Source: Medicago truncatula (lineage: Eukaryota > Streptophyta > Magnoliopsida > Fabales > Fabaceae). Taken from it: DNA of 64,000 nt. The DNA is taken from the NCBI RefSeq assembly GCF_003473485.1, contig NC_053046.1, positions 19,033,001-19,097,000 of the forward strand, given 5' to 3'. Positions 23,133 to 36,093 of this stretch are shown in pieces. A model generated the notes under the pieces. It had not been told where the DNA came from, searched no databases, and saw nothing but the letters and a program-made list of their open reading frames with translations. The translations under genes and the position numbers were made by a program. The first letter of the stretch is position 1; each line of letters starts with the position of its first letter.

Positions 23133-23915
23133 AATTACAAATACTTCTCAATCTTATTTGCTTTTTGCCAAATACTATTTTTTTCTTGAAAAAATCACTT
23201 TTTTCATTTTTGAGAGTTTGTTTAGGATTTTTAGAAAAATCATTTTATCAGAAAAATCTATTTTGACCCTAAAATGAAAAGCTATTAGGATTAACTTTTT
23301 TTAAAATCTATTGTTTTTCAAAAACAAAGAGGTAACACATGTAAAAAAAAATCTCTAGATTCTTTTATATTTTTTTAAAGCTGAAACAAACACACCCGTA
23401 ATCATGTATACGTGTGGGGGCCATCTAACACAAAGCAAAAATATATATGAATTAGTCCGTTGCAAATTGGCATAGAAGGAAATCAAATATGGGAGACTTG
23501 GGATGACCACATTCTAAGGTCTCAAAACCACGCAACTAGATCAACGCATGTAAGTTTTTTTTTTTCTTTCTTTTTTTACAAGTAAGTTTTTTTTTTTATG
23601 GGTGCCACGTCAGCGTAGACCGAGTCAAAATTGGCCTTCGGGGCCAAAACTGTCACAGATGCAAAACTTAGGGGGCGGTTTTGTAGTTTTTTTTTAGGGG
23701 GCAAAAATCGCAACTTTAGAAAAGTTAGAGGACTAAAACTGCTATTAAACCTTAATTTAATCGGATCATATCATATCAAATAGATATATGCAGTAATATT
23801 TTAAGAACTCATTTGAAAAAGTGACATCATAACGCTATTGAATAAATGTTTAAAAATTATAAAACATGGTAATATTAAAAAAATCATTATAAAAAAATCA
23901 AAATCATACTTAAAC
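23133..23915. other. Intergenic with repeat debris
   Basis: At 23620-23756 there is 'ggccaaaa...gggggcaaaaatcgcaac...gaggactaaaact' text, related to the foldback element at 61270-61585. The rest is AT-rich and unrecognised. Confidence 0.4.
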
Positions 23916-24177
23916 CACTATGAAAAATACGTGAGCATAGCTGTTTCCTACGAAAATGTCCACATGAAAGTCCACAGGAAGTATAAAAAAAAGCCAATGT
24001 TTCTTTCGCAGGAAGTTCCTCAGGAAAAAATGATATTACCTTCGGATTTTCCTGCCAAAACAGGATCTGCAGGGAATCACCCTCTAGTAATAAAATACTC
24101 AGCAAAATTCCCAGGAATTCCTGCCGATATTTTTCAATTAGAAAATCCGCAGGAAATTCGCTGATTTCTACTAGTGG
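23916..24177. mobile_element. Possible miniature CACTA element
   Basis: The left end cactatgaaaaat and the right end, read on the minus strand as cactagtagaaat, agree at 10 of 13 positions and start with CACTA. The interior carries subterminal repeats of the 'aggaaattcg / caggaattcctg / tcctgcgga' type on both strands, as CACTA elements do. I see no 3-bp target duplication. Both strands happen to be open for about 100 codons, which I do not regard as coding. Confidence 0.5.
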
Positions 24178-24616
24178 AATATCTTTACCTTTAATTTTAA
24201 CAAAAAATAATAATTTCAATATTAAAATAATAATTTCATAAAAGATGTTGTTTGTGGCCCTCGCTAGTTTTTTTTTTTTTTTTTTTTAAGTGTTTATCTA
24301 TTCTATATCAATACTTTATATAAAGGAAATATGAGATTTTGGGATGACTTTTTTATTATTGTAATTATACCTCTTAAATAAATTTCTTATACTATCGTTA
24401 TATTATTAGTAGTGTTATTAAAAAAGATAAAAGTTATATGATATTTCTTATATTACTGGTGTCATTACAAAAGATACATGATTTGTTGGGTTTGTTAAAA
24501 CTTGAAAGTCACAAACATCTATAATTATATTTTGATCAAAATCAAAATTTTATAAAAAAACACCGTTCATAATTCACAACTCCACATGTACTTTATTATT
24601 ATGTAAATCTGACTAC
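24178..24616. other. Intergenic; possible Helitron 5' end
   Basis: The stretch at about 24309 (TCAATACTTTATATAAAGGAAA preceded by A) resembles the 5' end of the Helitrons at 18310 and 20298. No partner end was found. Otherwise nothing is recognised. Confidence 0.35.
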
Positions 24617-24934
24617 ATGCACTACTCGGTGTCTGTCTTGGAAGCAGAATCTCTTGGTCTTCTACACTCTCTAAAAATGGTAATATTCAACGACGTCCAC
24701 AATGTTACTTTTGAAACGGACATCAAGAAGACTTTGGTGGGCACTCTTTCAGCTCACAATGTTCCTCTCAATGAATATGGTGACCTGGTATCTGAATGTA
24801 AGAGTCTCTTATTTAGTAATTCCAACTATGTAGTGTCGTTCGTTAGGAGGCAAACAAACAGGGTAGCTCATAGTATTGCTTCCACTCTAACCCCCACACT
24901 TTTCATGAAGTATCTTCTACTTTGTATCCCTTGA
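24617..24934 (+). pseudogene. RNase H-like (RVT_3) domain fragment
   Basis: The open frame of about 105 codons shows EAESLGLLHSL, VTFETDIKKTLVG and YVVSFVRRQTNRVAHSIAS. These are the central and C-terminal signatures of the plant RNase H-like domain that accompanies LINE-type reverse transcriptases. The N-terminal part with the first catalytic Asp is missing. It is a remnant with no neighbouring reverse transcriptase. Confidence 0.75.
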
Positions 24935-25639
24935 TTATTAATTATATATAGTAATCTTGCTTTGATTAAAAAAAAGTGTCATTTTGGAATATTAGCACGA
25001 AATTAGCGAAGTGTATATTTACACATTTTCTTTCTATTATACCCTCATTTATTTCACCATTTTTTTTTTGCACACACTTTCCCTTTCCAATAAATTTAAT
25101 ATGTTATCTAAGATAACTTATCTTCCTCTTGTAACAAACGATTATTAGTTACTATCTCTTTCTCCAACAAAATCTTTTTTTTTTTTACACTCTCTCTAAT
25201 AACAAATAATTTTCAATTTTCTAAATATTGTGCACATCTCTTTAATTATTTAAGTCAATTTTCAACGAGTCTTGCACTTGAAATTTTTAACAATTACTAC
25301 TCATCTTATTTATAGAATTTTAACTCTTCATTGAACTATTATTATAGGTAAAAAAAATTGTTTAAATTTGAAGACAACAAGAAACAAATTTTGTTTTAAA
25401 AAAACAAACTTACAAAGTTTGTTTTTAAAATAAAAAAAAAAACTTTTAGTTTTTCAAATATATAACATTAAATAAATAAAAAACAAAATCTGTACTCATA
25501 CAAAACTTAAAAAAAATATTATGAACATAAGAAAGAACATAATTGGTATATCCCAATGATATTTTATCTCAATTCTTAGTAGATTCATATCTAAATATAT
25601 CTAGACATAATATTTTGAACCCTCCTAGTTCTTGGCCAG
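24935..25639. other. Intergenic, nothing recognised
   Basis: Very AT-rich sequence with poly-T and poly-A runs and no gene or defined element. Confidence 0.4.
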
Positions 25640-26190
25640 CTTCAACACCTAGCTAGGGTTCAAGGTATTAACCATCGCATTTATTTTGGCAGTTCGGTGG
25701 TTCTTCACCTTCGTTAAAAAGAAAGGCACTTTTTCATTTGCACCTTCATTCTCTGCTTTAACATGAGTTTTCTTCAAATCACGTTCATCTTCATCATCTT
25801 TTAGATTCTTCGTCAACTCTAAATAAAATCTGTTCTTTTTCATCTGAATTTTGAACACCTCTTCGTTGTTTTGGTCATTAATCATACAACTTTCATGTTC
25901 AAATAACACTTTGTAACCATTCTTCAACAATTGAGGAACACTTAAAAGATTTTCGGAAATTTGAGGAACATATAAAACATTCAAAACTAGTTTGGAACCT
26001 GAATGATTCTTAAATACTATTGTTCCAATGCCTTCTGATGTAATTTCTGCTCCATTCGCAACTCTAATCACAGAAGAATAAGATTTGTCGAGTTCGGTAA
26101 AAACTTCTCGATCACAAGTTAAATTATTTGTTGCACCACTATCAATAAGCCAAAGTGAGGGTTTACTGGTTTCAAAACTTGACATTGCAT
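25640..26190 (-). mobile_element. Copia fossil: protease-region fragment
   Basis: The minus strand carries the aspartic protease signature of Ty1/Copia polyproteins (LWLIDSGATNNLT) and the following LYVPQISENLLSV block that precedes integrase. Only this segment of about 0.55 kb is present, without LTRs, integrase or reverse transcriptase. It is an old isolated fragment. Confidence 0.75.
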
Positions 26191-26584
26191 GTAGGGTTTA
26201 CTAATGAGGTTTTTATGTTTGAGTATGTGAAAGTGAAAGTGAAACTATATGAGATATAAAATATGTGGAGAAACGTGATTCTAAATTTGTATTCATTGTT
26301 CTTTATATAGAGTTAATTGTATTGCCAAAACATATTTTTAAATCATATCTTTAATTAAAATAACAAACAAATTTTTTTAACAAATCTTCTTCTTTTTTTT
26401 TTAGCAAATATAACAAACAAATCTTATTTCACTTGTAAATTATATTCAAATGTTATTTTATTTTAATCTTCAATATATTTAAATTTAATCTAAATCTAAA
26501 TTTATAATGTGCATACTTGATGAACACGACATTTCCTTATGTTTTGCATTCACTAAATATGGAGGAATTTTTGGCTGATAAAAT
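26191..26584. other. Intergenic, nothing recognised
   Basis: AT-rich spacer between the Copia fragment and the tandem repeat element. No gene seen. Confidence 0.35.
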
Positions 26585-27225
26585 AAAAGTGATTTTCACA
26601 TAAAATAATTTAGAGATTATATTTTAGAGATTTTATGAAAAATCAAAATCTATTTTGCGTTTGTTTAACATAATAAAAATCATTTTTTTAAAAACAAAAT
26701 AATCTAGTTTGTTTGGATACAATTATATAAAAGGGATTTTTTGTTACAAAATTAGTTCAATCTTTTAAACAATATTTTCTCTCTCCTCTACAAAAAATCT
26801 ATTTTTTGAGAAGCTGCTCTTAACAGCTTCTCATTTGAAGCTGTTTTTAGATTTTTTTTTTAAAAACTGTAACAAACGGATGCAAAACTCTTAAAAGTGA
26901 TTATTTTTTTAAAATAAGTGATTTTTTTTTTTCTTAAAAAAGCTATAACAAATGGACTCTTAATTTGTTTGGATACAACTATATAAAAGAGATTTTTTTT
27001 GTTACAAAATTAGTTCAATCTTTTAAACCATATTTTCTCTCTCCTCTATAAAAAATCTATTTTTTGAGAAGCTGTTCTTAACAGCTTCTCATTTAAAGCT
27101 ATTTTTAGATTCTGATTTTTTTAAAAAGCTGTAACAAACGGATACAAAACTCTTAAAAGTGATTATTTTTTTTAAAAAAGTGATTTTTTCGTGAAAAAAG
27201 CTCTAACAAACGGGCTCATAATTGA
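26585..27225. repeat. Dispersed element with 262-bp tandem duplication
   Basis: A unit with 'tttgtttggatacaa.tatataaaag...gagaagctg.tcttaacagc...ctgtaacaaacgga' occurs at about 26700-26960 and again at 26961-27220. The left part (26590-26700, 'aatctattttgcgtttgttt') and the unit itself are matched in inverted orientation at 62030-62400. Each unit contains a small inverted repeat (agaagctg..cagcttct). Non-coding, probably MITE-derived. Confidence 0.75.
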
Positions 27226-27538
27226 ATTTCTGGCTATTATTGTTTTCTTTAAAGGAATATTTTCTTGCTATTTTTTTAGAGGAATTTCTAATTATTGAAT
27301 GGGTGTGCATTAGCATTGCCCTTTACACTAATGCCGTTTGCATGCTAGAAATAGTGCGAAAGACATCCAAATAAGAATAAAAACTTGTTCAAAATACAAA
27401 CTGCCAATATTGTTGATATCATAAGATAAAACATCATATATAGATTAATTACACACACAAGCAAGTACAAGAATAAACATGAAACATGACATAATACACC
27501 AATATATACTCATAGAGTCATAGGTGGTTGGTTAAACT

Positions 27539-28426
<888 letters not shown>

Positions 28427-28478
28427 TTAATAAAAATTGAATGATTTTTAGGTTGTAGAACTATGGTGTTAGAGGAAG

Positions 28479-28488
28479 CTATTTATAA
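28479..28488 (-). promoter_or_regulatory. TATA box of chitinase gene
   Basis: On the minus strand TATAAATAGC lies about 57 bases upstream of the chitinase ATG. It is a standard plant TATA consensus at a suitable distance for a short leader. Confidence 0.7.
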
Positions 28489-28499
28489 AGGGTGACAAT

Positions 28500-29650
28500 T
28501 AACATAACATGTCTCTAATCCTTAACAGTTTGTTTGTGACTTTTTCTTATACTTAGTCCAAAATTGCAATCATAGATATTGATAAATATTAAGGAAGCAA
28601 CGTACAAATTAGTCAACATCTACTGCATGTAATTTTCTTCTCGTCCACTCATGCTAATACAGTCAGCATATCAGTCAAGTACAACAAGCACCATACAAAT
28701 TTTTTTATGTTCTTTTTTTCAGTGGAGTTACAATGTAATTAAAGATGAAATGGGTCATTGGTTTTATTATGAATCTATCAATTTCTATTCTTTTTATGCT
28801 TTGATACTTATTGGATTCTCTTCCCCCACTTGCACTGCGTTTGAACTTTGAAATAAAAAATATGCCAATATAAAAAGGCATATTTGGTTTGAGTTTTGTT
28901 TTTTAATTATAATAATAGTACTTCATTTTTGTTCCTATTTTAATATAAATTATTAAAAATAAAAGATAATTTATTTTTGTTTGTTGTTTTTCAATAAATT
29001 CTTCACCGAAGGTAATCCTACTTAAAACTCTTGGATATTAAATGTAGGCAAGTCTTCTAGGCTCTAGCAGGATTCGAACTTTGATTCACTATATTGTTCG
29101 AGATTAGCCTCTTCTAGAGCCAACCCTCATTTTTTTTTTTTTTGAGGGAAACCCTTATTGTTAAAAGATGGTTTATTTTATAAGTTGTGTTATTTGTCTG
29201 ATTTTGGTCTCAATATTTTAAAATTTATGCAACTTTAATCCGGTTGATAATTGTGTCAAACAATCAAAATGGTAATAGAGCACTTTCAAAATGTTTAAGC
29301 TAAATGATAACCAAGCAATCAAAATTCAAAGAAGACTTGATGTACAAGATACTTAGCTTAATGTACAAGATACTTGAATAAAGACAGCAAACCAGCTACA
29401 ACAAAGATCAAAATCGCATTGAATTTTATTCAGACCTCACATAGGAGAAGTTACAGACATAAAAAATAATATTATATTACTTACAGATAAGCTTATCAAC
29501 AATTAAAACAAAAAAAAAGAATTTGAATTCTTACATACACAGGTACATGGACCCTCTTCCACCTAACAGTGAGATTGTGAGAATAATAGTGAAGGTAAGT
29601 AATGAAGAAACTACAACAAGTGATGTTCTTTGTCACTGTGGATGAAATGC
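28500..29650. other. Intergenic: chitinase upstream and 3' flank of macro/CRAL-TRIO gene
   Basis: No coding sequence recognised. It contains a probable degenerate SINE (29040-29145); bases 29400-29650 are likely the 3' untranslated region of the gene that follows. Confidence 0.4.
29040..29145 (-). mobile_element. Degenerate tRNA-derived SINE remnant
   Basis: On the minus strand GGTTGGCTCTAGAAGAGG (A-box region) is followed about 45 bases later by AGTTCGAATCC (B box, 29070-29080). This is a tRNA-like Pol III promoter layout without tRNA folding. Ends are unclear. Confidence 0.4.
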
Positions 29651-32600
29651 TCAAGGTCTATGATAAACATATTTTGTTCTGGGATCCACAATAAGACCCT
29701 TTCCTCCATTCACTTCTAAGTCATGCCTACAAAATAATAGTACAAAAGCAATTATATCCGATAAACTAAACTACATGTATAAAAAATTAGAAACCTAATA
29801 TAAAAAAAAGAAAGGGAGCTTTGTTATTTTGACATAATACACAACGACAACCAACCCTTATCCCACTAAGTGGGGTTGGCTGCATGGATCAAATTATGCT
29901 AGTGTTTTTATCATAAACAATGTTCCGATCCAACTCATTAATCTCTAGAGCTTTTGTTATTTTGACACAATGAGACAACAAAATTCAACAACAATTTAAA
30001 TGATTAACACAAGTCATATACTTGTTTAAATATGTTTGGAAGATGATTAATGAATAAAACAAGGTGTCACGACTAATTAATCATTCACACAATACAATTA
30101 ACCATGATTTGCATGTATAATTTATATGGTTAATGCATAATTTATATGATTATCATAAATATCATCTATATTTGTGCACCTGAAAAATTGTGGTTAATTA
30201 CATTCTATGGATAATTGATGAGTTGTGACAACTTGTTATATTCTTTACCACATATTTTAGCAGCACTAACCATCCAAATTGCTGCCGATTTTTTTCTATC
30301 AAATTTGTCACAATATAATTTTTCATACAAAAAATGCTACGTGGAATAACATTTCATAGAAAAACATGAAAAACAAACAAAAAAACGCATGAAACTAAAG
30401 ACTCAACTGAAAAACAAAATCTGGGATGGTCAACTGCTCACGCGGTACATATCTGAAGAGCTGCAGAAGTCTATCAGCATATACCACTTTCTTCCAAACC
30501 TAGAATTCAAGTATCAATGTCAATAACACAATTAGGATGTTCTCAAATTTGGGACAAGGGCCCATTAGGATTGACTTTTTTGAGCTAATCTATTGACATA
30601 AACACTTGTAACTTATAAGAATGTTTGCTAGAGCATATGTAAATCGTTTATGACATGTACATAAATTGTTTTCAGCTTATTTCCATAAGCTCTCCATATA
30701 ATAGCTTATGAAAACAACTTATAGCTTATCTGAAAACAATTTGAATTTATGATATCTTATAAGCATTTATGCTTAAGGACTTAATTAAAATGTTTATCCA
30801 AACAAGGCCTAAGTCTATTAAAAGAATTTGATTTTCCTAACATACCACACTGTCTACCAGCATCTGTAGAGCCAATACTGCAACTTTTAGTCCTAAAGTT
30901 GGGTGAAGGATATATATTGCCTGGACATATCAGACAGTGAGATCAGAACAAATACTACAAAGGTCTAAAAGCAATATATTAGGAAAACAGAAATAGTGCT
31001 TACATGCAGATTATGCTGGTGCTTCCGTCCAAGTATTTGTTGTAACCTTTTCATCCAACCTAAGTCTGGTTGCCTATGCATACAAAAATAGGGTGGAGAA
31101 AGGTGATTTAGAAACCCTATTACATAGCATTGTGCAAAATTTGAAGCAACCAATTATAGAAGTTGCTTATAAATAGAACAGTTTTACAAAGCAACCTACA
31201 TAAGTAAAATGTTCTTAACAAATCTTCAGAGCACAATTGTCTTCCTTCGTATTTCTTTCTTTCAAGTTAAGTTGCATATAGCCAAATCACAATGAATCAA
31301 ATCTTCAGAGAAACCAAGCTCTCTAATTCTTGGAGGGGAGAGAACCAAGACTCTCGAATTTCTTGGGATTATATTGTAATCTTACTATTAGTTTAAATTT
31401 TGATATCAGTTTCTATCAGATCCATAGCATATTTCATACATTCATTTTTAGCATACAAGGATAATATAATTTCTCAATCCGCCCCCAAAAATGTGGGTGG
31501 CTTGCTTCCGGTACTGTATTTTGGCAGGTTGAGCAGATAGGGGGAGGACTGATAAACTTCCAAAGAATAACCAAATCTGTAAATCCTATAAGTCCATTAT
31601 TAACACTTACACTTGCAGAGATGCGGCAGAATGAAAGTATACAATAGTATAAGGCTTCTGTATTATTGGCTCGAACTCCTGTAATATAACAGGGTAATGG
31701 GAAAATATAGATTAAAACATAATGATCTTAAATGAGCTTTAAGAGAAATAAGCATTCCCAATATCAAGACGATGAAAATTGTGTAGCCAAACTCATGTTT
31801 CTCAACAGTAAAACATGTCGAGCTGAAGGGTACAAATATAAATCACCTTCACCACGTAATGCACAAAACGTTCCAGATCAAGACATCTGAGCAAAAAATG
31901 AGCCCCCACAACAACCATGACAGGACGCCCCTCACTGTCCACCCCTCCACGATAGCTGAAAAATACAAATATCTCTAAATGTAAACATCAATATGAACTC
32001 ATGCATGAAACCATCATATCGATTCGTTAAGAAACAAAAGAATATCAAAACGAGCATAAAACTTCATTATTTGTTTATCAATTATTAAAATAGTTTATTT
32101 TCTCTTATGTGGAAGAACATCACTCTCATCATTACATGATTGCCTTACAAATGTCTTAAAATTTGGTAAAGAAAGCCAAAAATAATTGAGAATGCACAAC
32201 CCAAATGTCAGTTTATCTCATATTTTCCAAATTGCAGAACACAAAAACCTTACATTTCAATGATTGCATTAAAGTCGATTACATTTATGATGGTCCGTAA
32301 AGTGTCAGCTCAATAGTAAGAGCTCGACCTTGTAATCCCAAGACGAGTTCAAATCCCTTTGGAGACAATTGTATAATGGTCATTGGTGCCACTTTAATAA
32401 TAATTTTGATACCCTCCCCAATTTTTTAACAAAATTACACTTATGATGAGTAGAGCTAGCTATTAATGAATCGTCATAGCCTTATTGATGATTTAGTTTA
32501 GATTAGCTCCAACTTGGGAGATGATTTTCCTTGTGATTAATGTCATACATAAAAGATATGCACATGTAGACTGGTTAGTAACATTTTTCCTCATGATTTC

Positions 32601-35600
32601 ATGAATCCAAACATTGAATTATGCAAATATCTCAAACAATTTTGGAAATGAAAGTAATAAGTCTACAAAACACAAGCAATAAATAGATTGACCCTTACAC
32701 AATCTTCATATCTGCAATTTCAGATAGATTTAAGGATTTTGCTTTAGAAAGATATCTAGAGTGCAGAGAATATTCTTCAGCGGCAGACAATGAAGGTCCA
32801 CCTAGGTCACCAAATCCAAGCAAGTTAGCAAAAGTCCAGCTTCGTTGTGCTTGAACAGTTTTCTCCCACTGCTCCAGACGTCTTTCATCAGGGTCTTTAA
32901 TCAAAGACATGAAGGCAGGATCCAGAAATGAATCTAAATATGATGAAGTCCTATCAAAGAATCATTAATCAGGAAAGTTCCACAAGAAATAAAATTTTGA
33001 AATTGATATCTGCGCACTTAAATGCAATGGAAAAACTTAAGAGAATAAAATCAATGGTAAATAACATTATGGGCTATGGCATGTAAGCTTCGAATAATAA
33101 AAAGATAAATAATTAATCCAATAATACTGACCAAAAACTTAGATTTTAAGGCCAAAGCAATGTAGAATTGTAGACTTGTAAACTCGCAATTAAAATTGAC
33201 AGTTTAATAATTTTATCAGTTTCCTTGATCTTGCGAGTTTATCAAAAACGAGTTATCAATCGAGTTGACTTGTTTTTGTAACCTAGGAACATAAGCAGGT
33301 AAGAGTTGAAGAGTTAACTCAAGAGTTCAACAACCATCTACGTCTCACTCATTACTTGCCATTTGAAAAAGGATAAGAGAAAAAACTCATCCTGCATTTC
33401 AATTGGTGAGCAAAGAATAAAACAAGTTCCTTTGGATGTATTCTTTATTTCTTTACTGTCAAACTGTAATGCAAATAGATATTGGTGTAGCATCTTTATT
33501 TCTTTGTTTCTTTATTTCTTTAGATGACTAGTAGTATATTGATTGATGATTAAATTGAATTACATTAAAAAATGTCAGGGACAAATAGAGTTTATCTAGA
33601 ATATATTATCAGATACCATGAAATCCACTATTTATTATGCTCAGATTGTTACCGCCCACTCAAGTATTTGTACACTGTGGAACACACTGAGAAATCTAGA
33701 ATGAAATATAAAAAATGTATAAATCTCGGACTAAAAGTAGACTGACCTGCGTACCAAGCCAACATCACTAACAGGAAGATCCACTGGTTCTCTAGGAGGT
33801 TTCGAAACCTTCTTTTTAGGCAAAGGCTTTATTCTAATTTTACGCTCATCTATGGTAGTCTCACCATTTTCATCCCCAACATCTGCAGGAAGCTTTGTCA
33901 AAGCCACCTCCTCCTCATGTTTATCCCGGGGAAAATAAAGTGGAAGTAACCTACATGTAAATAATGCATAACGAAAGAATGAATAAGTAATGCAGAGTCC
34001 ACACTGAAAAGTGTATAAAACAAACTGGCATAATTTTAGAGAAGTTCCTCTTATTTTAAACATCGCAGGTACCAGCAATAGAGAAACACCTTTTATATAT
34101 CTCGGTATCAATTGTGTTGGTAGTGCAAAAGACAACAGCTGTTACATTGTCTTTCTGCTTCTCAAGAAACCGCCGCACAGTTCCTGAATAAAAAGACACA
34201 AAAAAATGTGAAAGGACGTGAGCTGCAGAAGCCTAGCAATAGTGTAGTCCATCAGGTATGAGAAAACAGTTTTCGAACTAACAAAATATAAAATCATAAT
34301 TATATGCTATGTATATTCAATATTGCATGATTAAATACCCTGAGACTATGTTTGGATATATAATGACGACTGCAATGGAATGGAATGAGATGGAAGGCGA
34401 TTAGATAGAATGCAGGCTTTGGAAATTGTATAAACTGGTAGAATCATACATAAAAGGATGCAACTAGACATGCATCTATATTTGTTCTTAAGCTGCACCT
34501 TGCCATCCCCTTCATCATTAATTTATACAAACACTATTTTATTGCAAAGACGATTTTAACCACCACTTAGTAGTATGGAAAATTAAATTAAATAAACCAA
34601 ACAGAAAATAATTGATTGACAGTTTGAAGACTTGAGTGTGTGCTTTGTAATTATAGCTTTTCCCATTCCCCCTCCCATGACCAATAAGACTCTCTTCCTC
34701 TCTATCTAAGAAAAAGTCAACACATTATTGTTCATGGTTTTTGCATCCACGGCTGCTATTTTCAATACGTAGTACTGAACAGTAAAGAAGTAATATATCT
34801 CCAAAATTTAGGAAGTTTAACTCCTATCAGATAGTCAAAGTTAACCTATTCAATTTATCATGACAGAATATAAAAAAAAGGGCAGGCCAGTGCACTAAAT
34901 CTCCCGCATACGCATGGTCCGGGAAGGGGTCCCACCATTTGGTGTACTGTACGCAGCCTTACCCTGTTTTTACACAAGAGGTTGTTTCCAGGACTTGAAC
35001 CTGTGGCATTTTAGTCACGTGACAACAATTTTACCATTGCGCCAAGGCTCCACCTATCATGACAGAATATAGAAGCAGGAAAAAAAATTGAGGGGAGAAA
35101 ACTCACTTATAGCTACATGTGCAGCTGGTTCACGGGGATAGTTCTTTGCATCTGTATAAATACAGCCCATAGCAATGCTGCACCAATATATGCAATAAAA
35201 AGGTAAGTTTTAGATATTTGAGGTAACATGGGAGATGGTCTAACTATTTGAAGAAAAAATAATGACAACATTTGAAAACCTTCGAAGCCCATTTTCAATT
35301 AGAAGCTCGAGGCAAGAACGATAGCAATGACTTAAAGCATTCTCTGCAGCAGTGTGATACTTCACAGCATACTTCGGACCAACTGTATGGATAACTTTCC
35401 TGCCAGAATTTATCAGGGAATAGAATATCATATTCTAGGAATCTAAATTCTAGCCAAGACAACTGTGCATGCAACTATGGAAGGAATATAGGTCAATAAA
35501 AGGGGAATAGTAAATTAACATAATCGGTGGAGCATGACACATGAATAACTGATCTCATATAGCAAAACATATTCAAAGAGAAAACATGTTGCTTACCATT

Positions 35601-36037
35601 TGAACAAATGCATCCACAATTGAGCATGTTTTCTCTTTCCCTATGGGTTGATTATAGTCATAATTATATATTTTTTTTTAATTAATATCATTAATATACA
35701 TTCGTTATATTATTAGTTTTCCTTATTTTAAGAGAATCTCTTCTGTTTATATATTTGTACATCCCCTTTGTGTAATGCAAGATAATAGTTCTAAACTATT
35801 CAATTTCGTATCAGAGCCTATCCAATATTTGTTGGGCCACCTACTATCAGGTCACAACTATTGGGCCACTTAAGTCACGACCCGGATGATCAAGCCTAGG
35901 TGTGAAGGAGGATTGTTGTAAGAGTCCCTCCCACATTACAATTACAAGCCCGTTTTGTTAGGGTTGAGTTAAGCCCTACCCAAATTCTAAGATTTAGATT
36001 ATTATTTTACCTTATTTAATTTAAAGAGAAACTCTCT

Positions 36038-36093
<56 letters not shown>

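Noticed and set aside
23838-24219. Overlapping open frames of about 105 codons on both strands
   Set aside because: They coincide with the palindromic subterminal repeats of the CACTA-like element; open frames on both strands of an inverted repeat are expected by chance.
25649-26185. Open protease-like frame considered as a domesticated host gene
   Set aside because: It is a simple segment of a Copia polyprotein with no sign of host-gene structure; treated as a fossil fragment.
32283-32345. Possible tRNA gene
   Set aside because: A and B boxes are present but the cloverleaf pairing is not; flanking target duplication and tail show a SINE.
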